In this document: positions 1-6,610 of the stretch, in pieces | How positions within the stretch are numbered: the stretch's first letter is position 1 | How the letters are laid out: each line of letters opens with the position of its first letter | Source of the DNA: Flavobacteriaceae bacterium | Lineage (GTDB): Bacteria; Bacteroidota; Bacteroidia; Flavobacteriales; Flavobacteriaceae | Direction of reading: 5' to 3' | Assembly: GCA_947461425.1 (NCBI GenBank) | Contig: CANHKZ010000005.1 | Coordinates: forward strand, 1-44,828 | Length of the DNA stretch: 44,828 nucleotides | Position numbers and translations under genes: made by a program | Notes under the pieces: model-generated | Seen by the model: the letters and a program-made list of their open reading frames with translations, nothing else | The model's database searches: none | What the model was told of the DNA's origin: nothing

Positions 1-1329
1 GATGCCAATTCTGGTAAAACAAAAGCGGTTTTGTCTGAAGATGGGACACATTACAAAATTACGGGTCAAAAAATGTGGATTTCTAATGCTGGATTTTGTT
101 CTGTTTTCATCGTTTTTGCTCGAATTGGAGAGGATAAAAATATTACTGGATTTATACTTGAAAATAGCCAGGAAAACGGAATCTCTTTTGGAGAAGAAGA
201 ACACAAATTAGGAATCCGTGCTTCCTCGACACGTCAGGTTTTCTTCAACGAAACAAAAGTTCCTGTTGAAAATATGTTATCCGAAAGAGGCAACGGATTT
301 AAAATAGCTATGAATGCCTTAAATGTTGGACGTATTAAACTGGCTGCGGCTTGTTTGGACGCTCAAAGACGAGTAACTTCGAATGCTATTAGCTATGCTA
401 ATGAAAGAGTTCAATTCAATACTCCTATTGCAAGTTTTGGTGCTATTCGTGCCAAATTAGCTGAAATGGCAACCTCTACCTATGCAGGAGAAAGTGCAAC
501 TTATCGTGCAGCACAAGATATTGAAACACGAATCAAACTTCGTGAAGCAGAAGGTAGTTCTCATCAAGAAGCTGAATTAAAAGGTGTTGAGGAATTTGCT
601 ATTGAATGTTCTATTCTTAAAGTAGCTGTTTCAGAAGATGTGCAAAATTGTGCAGACGAAGGAATTCAAATTTATGGTGGAATGGGTTTCTCTGAAGATA
701 CTCCAATGGAATCAGCTTGGAGAGACGCTCGTATTGCCCGTATATATGAAGGAACAAATGAAATTAACCGAATGCTGGCAGTAGGAATGTTAATCAAAAA
801 AGCCATGAAAGGGCAAGTTGACTTGTTAGGCCCTGCCATGAAAGTACAGGAGGAATTAATGGGAATTCCTTCATTTGATACTCCAGATTATTCTGATTTG
901 TTTTCAGAAGAAAAAGAGATGATTGGCAAACTGAAAAAAGCATTTTTAATGGTTGCGGGTGGTGCTATTCAAAAATTCGGTACTGATTTAGAAGCACACC
1001 AACAATTATTAATGGCAGCTGCTGATATGTTAATTGAAATATATATGGCTGAAAGTACTGTTTTAAGAACTGAAAAATTAGCTAAAAAACAAGGCGAAAA
1101 GAATGTTCAAGAACAAATAGCTATGGCAAGATTGTATTTATATCAGGCGGTTGATATTGTGACACAAAAGGGTAAAGAAGGTATCGTGTCTTTTGCTGAA
1201 GGTGATGAGCAACGTATGATGTTAATGGGATTACGTCGTTTTACCAAATATACCAACATGCCAAATGTAATAGCTCTTAGAGAAATAATTACCACAAAAC
1301 TGGTTTCGGAAAATACCTATTGTTTTTAG
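1..1329 (+). CDS. acyl-CoA dehydrogenase, 5'-truncated by window edge
   Basis: Flavin-dependent oxidation of an acyl-CoA to the trans-2-enoyl-CoA in fatty-acid beta-oxidation. The reading frame is open from base 1, so the N-terminus lies outside the window. Visible parts are the middle beta domain (ITGQKMWISNAG) and the C-terminal helical domain with the RIYEGTNEINR motif, whose glutamate is the usual catalytic base. About 160 further residues follow that motif. Such an extension is seen in long-chain acyl-CoA dehydrogenases, so a long substrate is plausible but not proven. A strong terminator follows the stop codon. The family is certain; chain-length specificity is not. Confidence 0.95.
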   Translation, partial: DANSGKTKAVLSEDGTHYKITGQKMWISNAGFCSVFIVFARIGEDKNITGFILENSQENGISFGEEEHKLGIRASSTRQVFFNETKVPVENMLSERGNGFKIAMNALNVGRIKLAAACLDAQRRVTSNAISYANERVQFNTPIASFGAIRAKLAEMATSTYAGESATYRAAQDIETRIKLREAEGSSHQEAELKGVEEFAIECSILKVAVSEDVQNCADEGIQIYGGMGFSEDTPMESAWRDARIARIYEGTNEINRMLAVGMLIKKAMKGQVDLLGPAMKVQEELMGIPSFDTPDYSDLFSEEKEMIGKLKKAFLMVAGGAIQKFGTDLEAHQQLLMAAADMLIEIYMAESTVLRTEKLAKKQGEKNVQEQIAMARLYLYQAVDIVTQKGKEGIVSFAEGDEQRMMLMGLRRFTKYTNMPNVIALREIITTKLVSENTYCF

Positions 1330-1366
1330 GGCAAAGATAGTTTTTAGTTGAATTTAATTTGTTTTT

Positions 1367-1401
1367 AAAAACCGCTTCTAATTTATTTAGAGCGGTTTTT
1401 T
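1367..1401 (+). terminator. intrinsic terminator after the acyl-CoA dehydrogenase gene
   Basis: A near-perfect inverted repeat, AAAAACCGCT...AGCGGTTTTT, has a short AT-rich loop and runs into a T tract. It lies 37 bases after the stop codon. Confidence 0.85.
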
Positions 1402-1469
1402 ATTTTAAGCAGATTTTAATAATGCTACTCAACTATTTATTGTAACTTTATTAAAACAAATAAATAAAC

Positions 1470-1994
1470 ATGAAAAAAATAATCATTACTCTTGTTGTAG
1501 TTATAGCTGTAATTATTGGATGTAAAACTTCCACCTCTAATGATTCTAAAAAATTACTTTTAAGTTTTGAGCCGAAAAGTAAAAGCAGCGTCTCAGGAAC
1601 AGCGACTTTTGTGGAGAAAAATGGTACAGTTATCTTCGAAGCAAAAATGACAGGTTTACAACCCGGTATTCATGCTATTCATATTCATGAAAAATCAGAT
1701 TGTTCAGCGGCCGATGGAAGTTCAGCAGGCGGACATTGGAACCCAACTTTCAAAAAACATGGAAAATGGGGAGAAGGAGAATATCATAAAGGTGATATTG
1801 GAAACTTTACTGCCGATCAAAATGGAAACGGTACCATCACTTTAACTACTGATGAATGGTGTATCGGTTGCGAAGATCAAACCAAAAATATTATTGGCAA
1901 AGGATTGATAGTACATCAAGGGGTTGATGATTTTGTAACACAACCTACAGGAAATGCTGGCGCAAGATTGGCTTGCTCTGCTATTATAAAATAA
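1470..1994 (+). CDS. sodC: Cu/Zn superoxide dismutase, lipoprotein form (SodC)
   Basis: Converts superoxide to peroxide and oxygen in the cell envelope. Residues 1-18 form a lipoprotein signal ending IIGC, with Cys18 as the likely lipidated residue. All expected metal ligands are visible: copper at His71, His73, His89 and His149; zinc at His89, His97, His106 and Asp109. Arg166 is the active-site arginine, and Cys78 and Cys169 are placed for the conserved disulfide. An additional Cys-Ile-Gly-Cys pair (131-134) lies in the loop before His149. The gene stands alone between two terminators. A near-consensus TAACTTTA lies at 1443, which could be its -7 element. Identification is firm. Confidence 0.95.
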   Translation: MKKIIITLVVVIAVIIGCKTSTSNDSKKLLLSFEPKSKSSVSGTATFVEKNGTVIFEAKMTGLQPGIHAIHIHEKSDCSAADGSSAGGHWNPTFKKHGKWGEGEYHKGDIGNFTADQNGNGTITLTTDEWCIGCEDQTKNIIGKGLIVHQGVDDFVTQPTGNAGARLACSAIIK

Positions 1995-2015
1995 TTACAA
2001 TTTTAAATCTTATTT

Positions 2016-2051
2016 AAAACCGTTTTGTATCATTTTACAAAACGGTTTTTT
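2016..2051 (+). terminator. intrinsic terminator after sodC
   Basis: A 14-base perfect stem (AAAACCGTTTTGTA with TACAAAACGGTTTT) has a six-base loop and is followed by T residues. It starts 22 bases after the sodC stop codon. Confidence 0.9.
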
Positions 2052-2066
2052 AATTTTAATTTCATC

Positions 2067-2094
2067 TTTGGAATAAGAAAAAAACCTAGCTTTG
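2067..2094 (+). promoter_or_regulatory. Bacteroidota-type promoter for the LETM1-related gene
   Basis: TTTG at 2067-2070 and TAGCTTTG at 2087-2094 match the -33 and -7 elements of the Bacteroidota primary sigma factor, separated by 16 bases. The start codon lies 15 bases after the -7 element, so the 5' leader would be very short. Confidence 0.65.
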
Positions 2095-2108
2095 TATTTT
2101 AAATTAAG

Positions 2109-3308
2109 TTGATGATAAACCCTTCAATACCAGGTTGGATAGATAAATTTTTTAGTGAACAGAAAGTTTCAGAAATGAAATTAATTACTGAAAATAGCTT
2201 CTTTTATGATAATTTGAGAAAAACTGGGTTTATATATGGACACCTTGTTTCGCTTGATACCCAATCAGAAATTTCTATCAAAGGATGGTTCAAAGAAGAA
2301 GTATCTAAAGCGGCCCTGTTCAATAGTCTTTTAGGGGTTTATATTCTCACAAAAAAAGAACTCAATTGGGATGAATTTATTCTAGAGACGGTATCGTTTT
2401 ATAAAGAAATGTATCCTGAAGAATTCAATTTATTTAAAAAATTACTCCCGAAGAACAGTCCCTCACTTACGCTTGAGAAATTTATTGATGAACGAGTTCA
2501 AACGAATGAAAACATCATAAGTAAAAACTTTTCGCATTTGGTTACTAATGCGCTTTTATTCATTGATGTTTTGGCTTTTCGCCAATATTTAATTCACGGA
2601 ACAATTCCAGAAAAATACCTCAAAAAAATAGAAGAAACTATTGTCAATATCGTTACCCTAGCTTTGAAAATTAAAAATAATAAGTCTCAATATGACGATT
2701 TGTTAATCAAACTTTTTGAAGCATCCATTCGATACAGCAAATTTTCAAACAACACTAATTTAAGTTTAGAAACATTGCAACTCGAATATTTCACCAATGA
2801 ATTAGAAAAAAAATATTTGATTGACATGGCCGCTATGGCGCTATGGAATGATGGTGTTTTAGAAAATAACGAAAGCTATTTTTTATATCAACTTGCTGAA
2901 AAATTAGATGTTCCAGATGAATTTGTAAAACAAAGTATCAGGGATACAAATAGCTTCATTGCAAAATATAAAAAAGAAATTCCCTACTTTAATTATTCAA
3001 ATCCTGTAAAACATTTTTACGATCAAACTACGCAAAGCGTTGTTACCTTAATTGGTAGAAATAAAACTCGACTAATCAAAGAAATTGTTCAAAGTAAAGA
3101 GTTAATGATTTTATTGGCATACTCTACGAGAAGAGATTTGGATGACAAAGAGAAGAAAAAAGTAAAAAAACAGCTCTTAGATATTTGTAAAACAATTCCA
3201 TCACTTACTATTTTTTTATTACCCGGTGGAAGTGTATTACTACCCATTTTAATTAAATTCATACCTACGCTGCTACCTTCAGCGTTTAATGAAAATTTAG
3301 ACGACTAA
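2109..3308 (+). CDS. LETM1-related protein (putative biofilm-associated)
   Basis: Function not established. The 399-residue protein resembles the flavobacterial family named LETM1-related biofilm-associated protein. The recognisable part is the C-terminus (about residues 340-399): a basic helix rich in Lys followed by a hydrophobic stretch with PGGSVLLPILIKFIPTLLPS, like the LETM1 core. The middle region (about 235-280, LIDMAAMALWNDGVLENNE) resembles a TerB-like acidic helical module. There is no signal peptide. The stop codon overlaps the stop of the convergent LysR gene by four bases and no terminator separates them. The family call is moderately sure; the biofilm role is only a family name. 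Confidence 0.75.
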   Translation: MMINPSIPGWIDKFFSEQKVSEMKLITENSFFYDNLRKTGFIYGHLVSLDTQSEISIKGWFKEEVSKAALFNSLLGVYILTKKELNWDEFILETVSFYKEMYPEEFNLFKKLLPKNSPSLTLEKFIDERVQTNENIISKNFSHLVTNALLFIDVLAFRQYLIHGTIPEKYLKKIEETIVNIVTLALKIKNNKSQYDDLLIKLFEASIRYSKFSNNTNLSLETLQLEYFTNELEKKYLIDMAAMALWNDGVLENNESYFLYQLAEKLDVPDEFVKQSIRDTNSFIAKYKKEIPYFNYSNPVKHFYDQTTQSVVTLIGRNKTRLIKEIVQSKELMILLAYSTRRDLDDKEKKKVKKQLLDICKTIPSLTIFLLPGGSVLLPILIKFIPTLLPSAFNENLDD

Positions 3309-4228
3309 TAATTGTTGATCCATGAAAATTGTTTTTCATTTATTACTGTCTTTTTAATTTTAATATAGTCTAAATAGGCGGATGCAACAGGGCTCATTTT
3401 CTTTTCATTTAGCCATATCAGATTCCAATTAGAAATCATTGGAAGTCCTTCAGCTGTAATAATCTTAACATCTCCATTTTCCAATTCGTTTTTCAATCCT
3501 ATCAGAGGCATAATTGAAACTCCTAATCCAGCTATAACAGCTTGTTTTATAGCCTCGTTAGAAGTTAATTGTATTTTACTTTTTACCAAATAGCCTTTCT
3601 TTTTTAAATAATCTTCCATGTAATTTCTTGTAGCCGATCCTTCTTCTCTATAAATATGTGGAATATTAATCAACGATTTTTTAATAGATAAATTTTGATC
3701 AAGTTCTAAATTTTTATTTGCCACCAGATATAATTTATTTAACAATAAAGGCTCTGAATTTATATTGATTCCTTCAGGAATACTAGAAACTAGTGCAAAA
3801 TCAATTTCATTATTTCTTAAACTTGTAATTACTTTTGACCTATTTGTCACATCCATTTCTAATTCAATCCCAGGACTGGAATTCATGAATTCACTTAAAT
3901 AATAAGGCATAACGTATTTACCAGTTGAAACTACCGATAATTTTAGAACACCTGATAATATTCCTTTGTATGCTGATGTCTTAAAATTAATTTTATCCAC
4001 CTCATTAAGAATCTGCTCCGCAGCAAATGCTATTTCTTTTCCAAAATCAGTGATGTATAATTGTCTTCCTATAACTTCGGTTAGAGGAATTTCAAATTGA
4101 TCTTGAAAATTTTTTAATTGAATGGAAACAGCTGGCTGCGAAAGATATAACTCTACAGCAGCCTTAGTTATACTCTTTGTTTTAGCAACTTTTAAAAAAA
4201 CTTTTAATTGATGTAAGGTATAATTCAT
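3305..4228 (-). CDS. LysR-family regulator, CbbR/RbcR-like
   Basis: Transcription factor of 307 residues. An N-terminal winged helix (residues 1-60, with SITKAAVELYLSQPAVSIQLK) is followed by a periplasmic-binding-protein-like effector domain. The wording of the helix and of the VVSTGKYVMPYYLSEF segment is closest to the CbbR/RbcR/CmpR branch, which controls CO2 fixation and inorganic-carbon uptake genes in other phyla; I judge this from memory. The gene diverges from a six-gene operon ending in a SbtA-like bicarbonate permease, fitting local control of that operon. A TATATTTG element 25 bases upstream overlaps a repeat found again before the operon, suggesting autoregulation. Confidence 0.88.
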   Translation of the reverse strand: MNYTLHQLKVFLKVAKTKSITKAAVELYLSQPAVSIQLKNFQDQFEIPLTEVIGRQLYITDFGKEIAFAAEQILNEVDKINFKTSAYKGILSGVLKLSVVSTGKYVMPYYLSEFMNSSPGIELEMDVTNRSKVITSLRNNEIDFALVSSIPEGININSEPLLLNKLYLVANKNLELDQNLSIKKSLINIPHIYREEGSATRNYMEDYLKKKGYLVKSKIQLTSNEAIKQAVIAGLGVSIMPLIGLKNELENGDVKIITAEGLPMISNWNLIWLNEKKMSPVASAYLDYIKIKKTVINEKQFSWINNY

Positions 4229-4240
4229 AAACTATTTTTA

Positions 4241-4256
4241 TATAAACGATTACAAA
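4241..4256. repeat. candidate LysR operator, copy 1 (TATAAACGATTACAAA)
   Basis: This 16-base element recurs with two changes exactly 60 bases downstream (4301-4316) in the same divergent promoter region. Its core ATAA-N4-TTA has the interrupted dyad form of LysR operators. It overlaps the -7 element of the LysR gene. Regulator binding is inferred. Confidence 0.5.
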
Positions 4257-4260
4257 TATA
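4253..4260 (-). promoter_or_regulatory. -7 promoter element of the LysR gene
   Basis: On the minus strand this reads TATATTTG, a perfect TAnnTTTG match, 24 bases upstream of the LysR start codon. It is partly inside the candidate operator at 4241-4256. Confidence 0.6.
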
Positions 4261-4300
4261 AATAAAAATATATGGTTATATATTATAAAATTTGCAGTAA

Positions 4301-4316
4301 TATAAATGATTATAAA
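4301..4316. repeat. candidate LysR operator, copy 2 (TATAAATGATTATAAA)
   Basis: Second copy of the 16-base element. The core ATAAATGATTAT is a complete ATAA-N4-TTAT dyad. It ends 14 bases before the start codon of the first operon gene, so a bound regulator would sit close to the operon transcription start. The region between the copies contains a further AT palindrome (ATATGGTTATAT). Confidence 0.5.
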
Positions 4317-4330
4317 AAATCCAATTTTTT

Positions 4331-4522
4331 ATGAAATTAAAAAAAATAAAAACTTCTTTTTATAATAAGTCCCAGGTAAAACTTCAATTGATAATCATCC
4401 TTTTACTATTTGGAATAATATTAAATGTAGCATCTAATTATTCTCTTTGGTCAACAATTTTTCTAGGTTGCGCATTGTTTTTTTCAACATATATATTAAA
4501 ATCATTAAATATTAAACTTTAG
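4331..4522 (+). CDS. small two-helix membrane protein, first gene of the bicarbonate operon
   Basis: I do not recognise this family. The 63-residue protein has a basic N-terminus (MKLKKIKTSF) and two predicted membrane helices, about residues 19-36 and 41-57, joined by a short Asn/Ser/Trp turn. Both ends would lie on the same side of the inner membrane. It starts the unit that ends with the SbtA-like permease and is separated from the next gene by only four bases. Possibly an accessory subunit or small regulator of that permease; this is a guess from position. Start ATG chosen because it follows the divergent promoter directly. Confidence 0.6.
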   Translation: MKLKKIKTSFYNKSQVKLQLIIILLLFGIILNVASNYSLWSTIFLGCALFFSTYILKSLNIKL

Positions 4523-4526
4523 ACAA

Positions 4527-4802
4527 ATGACAGAAAATCCAGAATTTAAATTGATTAAAGGCACGTTTAGTCCTGAACAAGCAAAAATTATCTTGAATTC
4601 TCTAATTAATAGCAAAATCAATTTTCACAATTTAGAAGATTTCAGTAATAGTATCCGCTTTAATTCCGATGACTCTTACTCAAAAAAAAGAATTGAAGAA
4701 TTGAATGAAATGAAACTAAAAATAAATCAAATAATGTCTGATGCCGATTTAAAAGGAAAAGAAGTAGAATTAAAATGTCAATTTGAAATTAAATTAGTTT
4801 AA
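4527..4802 (+). CDS. conserved hypothetical protein, 91 residues
   Basis: A small soluble protein without signal peptide or membrane helix. The pattern FSPEQAKIILNSLINSKINFHNLEDFSNSIRF, then a charged helix and a C-terminal beta-like tail (VELKCQFEIKLV), resembles a family I remember as widespread in Bacteroidota but with no known function. It is not recognisably a PII-like SbtB: it is shorter and lacks a T-loop-like glycine-rich stretch. It is tightly packed in the operon, with gaps of four and three bases to its neighbours, so it is probably translated together with the zinc-ribbon protein that follows. Confidence 0.7.
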   Translation: MTENPEFKLIKGTFSPEQAKIILNSLINSKINFHNLEDFSNSIRFNSDDSYSKKRIEELNEMKLKINQIMSDADLKGKEVELKCQFEIKLV

Positions 4803-4805
4803 ATA

Positions 4806-5642
4806 ATGTTTGAAGGTCGTCACCTACTTGTTGCATCAAAACATGATAAAGAGAAAGTTATTGCACCTATTTTTGAACAAGAATTTAATGTAAAAATAGT
4901 ACCAAATACGATTTTCGACACAGACACACTCGGTACTTTTAGTGGAGAAATAAATAGAGACGAAGATGCTTTGACTACACTTAGAAAAAAGTGTATCATG
5001 GCATTGCAAGTACACAAAATGGACCTCGGCATAGCAAGCGAAGGATCTTTTGGAGCGCATCCTTCATGCTTTTTTGTTCCGGGAGACGAGGAATTTCTAA
5101 TATTAATTGATCTTAAAAACAATTTAGAAATAGTAGCAAAAGAATTAAGTACAGAAACAAATTTCAATGGGAAATACATAAATAATGTCGAAGAACTACT
5201 TGATTTTGCATCACAAATAAAATTTCCATCTCATGGATTAATTCTAAAAGAAAAAGAAACAAATTTTACTATAGTACATAAGGGAATCAGGAATAAGGTG
5301 GAATTAATAGCAATGTTCAATAAAATAAAAAACACCTTCGGAAAAGTATATGTAGAAACAGATATGAGGGCAAATTTTAACCCTACACGAATGAGAATTA
5401 TTGAAAAAGCTGCATATAAATTAGTTGAAAAAATTAAAACTAAGTGCCCAAAATGTGAAACGCCTGGATTTGATATAACGACCTTTAACAGAGGTCTACC
5501 TTGTGGTCAATGTAATTCACCAACGCGATCATTACTAAGCATTATTTATACTTGTAAAAAATGCAACTACGCATTAGATAAAATGTATCCAAATGATATG
5601 CAATCAGAGGATCCAATGTATTGTGATTATTGTAATCCTTAA
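4806..5642 (+). CDS. DUF6671-like protein with two C-terminal zinc ribbons
   Basis: A 278-residue cytoplasmic protein that I would place in DUF6671; function unknown. The N-terminal 200 residues form one domain with conserved-looking stretches (GRHLLVASKHDKEKVIAP, DTDTLGTFSGE, GIASEGSFGAHP, ETDMRANFNPTRM). The last 65 residues hold four Cys-x2-Cys pairs (CPKC, CGQC, CKKC, CDYC), enough for two zinc ribbons. The glycine/aspartate-rich N-terminal motifs suggest an enzyme or nucleotide-binding fold, and the ribbons suggest RNA, tRNA or protein contact. Its stop overlaps the Sua5 start by one base (TAATG), which links it to Sua5 expression. I offer no specific reaction. Confidence 0.75.
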   Translation: MFEGRHLLVASKHDKEKVIAPIFEQEFNVKIVPNTIFDTDTLGTFSGEINRDEDALTTLRKKCIMALQVHKMDLGIASEGSFGAHPSCFFVPGDEEFLILIDLKNNLEIVAKELSTETNFNGKYINNVEELLDFASQIKFPSHGLILKEKETNFTIVHKGIRNKVELIAMFNKIKNTFGKVYVETDMRANFNPTRMRIIEKAAYKLVEKIKTKCPKCETPGFDITTFNRGLPCGQCNSPTRSLLSIIYTCKKCNYALDKMYPNDMQSEDPMYCDYCNP

Positions 5643-6610
5643 TGTTTATGACAGAAATTACCAATGAAATTCAAAAAGCTATAAATGCCCTAGATGATGG
5701 GAAAGTTATCGCTATACCCACTGAAACAGTATATGGCCTAGCGGCAAACATATATAACGAAAATGCAATAAACTTAATTTATAAAATAAAGGGAAGGCCA
5801 AATAACAATCCATTAATAGTACATATTAAATCAATCGAACATCTAAAAGAAGTTGCAACTGACATTCCTCCAATAGCAGAAAAACTTGCACAACATTTCT
5901 GGCCAGGACCACTGACACTTGTTTTAAAAAAACAAAAATCTATCTCAAATACAATAAGTTCAGGCAAAGATACTGTTGCGGTTAGGGTGCCAAATCATTC
6001 GGTTGTTTTAAATTTACTTTATAATTTAGAGTATCCTCTTGCAGCACCTAGTGCAAATCCTTTTGGTTCGATAAGTCCTACTAATTCCAATCATGTATTC
6101 CAATATTTTGAAAATAAAATTGATTTAATTCTAGAAGGGGGAAATTGTGTATATGGTATTGAATCTACAATAATTGGTTTTGAAAATAATGAAGCCGTTC
6201 TATACAGACACGGTTCAATCGCGATAGAGGAAATCAAAAAAATTACTGGTACGCTGAAAATAATTACAAAAGATAATAATGCCCCAAATGCACCTGGAAT
6301 GTTTTCAAAACATTATGCCCCTAAAACAAAATCGTTTCTTGTAGAAGATATTAGTCATGCTATTCAATCTTTTGGAACTGAAAAAATTGGAGTACTTCTT
6401 TTTCAAAAAAAAGTGGCAACTTCTAGACCTTTAAAGCAATATGTCTTATCTGATACAGGAGATTTTAAAGAAGCCTCAAAAAACTTATATGCTTATTTAC
6501 ATGAATTAGATTCACTTGAACTAGATGTCCTTCTGATAGAAAAATTACCCAATATCAATCTAGGAAAATCAATTAATGATCGTTTAATCAGAGCTGTTGC
6601 AGAAATATGA
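5642..6610 (+). CDS. L-threonylcarbamoyladenylate synthase, long Sua5 form
   Basis: Makes threonylcarbamoyl-AMP from threonine, ATP and bicarbonate, the first step of t6A modification of ANN-decoding tRNAs. The YrdC domain covers about residues 10-195, with the substrate motif Lys50-Gly-Arg52, the PSAN loop at 136-139 and the STIIG segment near 175. The linker APGMFSKHYAPK leads into a C-terminal Sua5 domain (about 215-320). At 322 residues this is the two-domain type. It overlaps the upstream gene by one base and the downstream gene by four. Bicarbonate is a substrate, so placement with a bicarbonate permease is functionally coherent. An ATG two codons in is an alternative start. Confidence 0.93.
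   Translation: MFMTEITNEIQKAINALDDGKVIAIPTETVYGLAANIYNENAINLIYKIKGRPNNNPLIVHIKSIEHLKEVATDIPPIAEKLAQHFWPGPLTLVLKKQKSISNTISSGKDTVAVRVPNHSVVLNLLYNLEYPLAAPSANPFGSISPTNSNHVFQYFENKIDLILEGGNCVYGIESTIIGFENNEAVLYRHGSIAIEEIKKITGTLKIITKDNNAPNAPGMFSKHYAPKTKSFLVEDISHAIQSFGTEKIGVLLFQKKVATSRPLKQYVLSDTGDFKEASKNLYAYLHELDSLELDVLLIEKLPNINLGKSINDRLIRAVAEI

Noticed and set aside
4527..4802. Possible SbtB (PII-like) partner of the permease
   Set aside because: Length and pattern do not fit a PII fold; no T-loop or ferredoxin-like repeat is evident.
4820..5179. 119-residue open frame on the minus strand
   Set aside because: It is antisense to the DUF6671-like gene, which has clear motifs and tight operon spacing.
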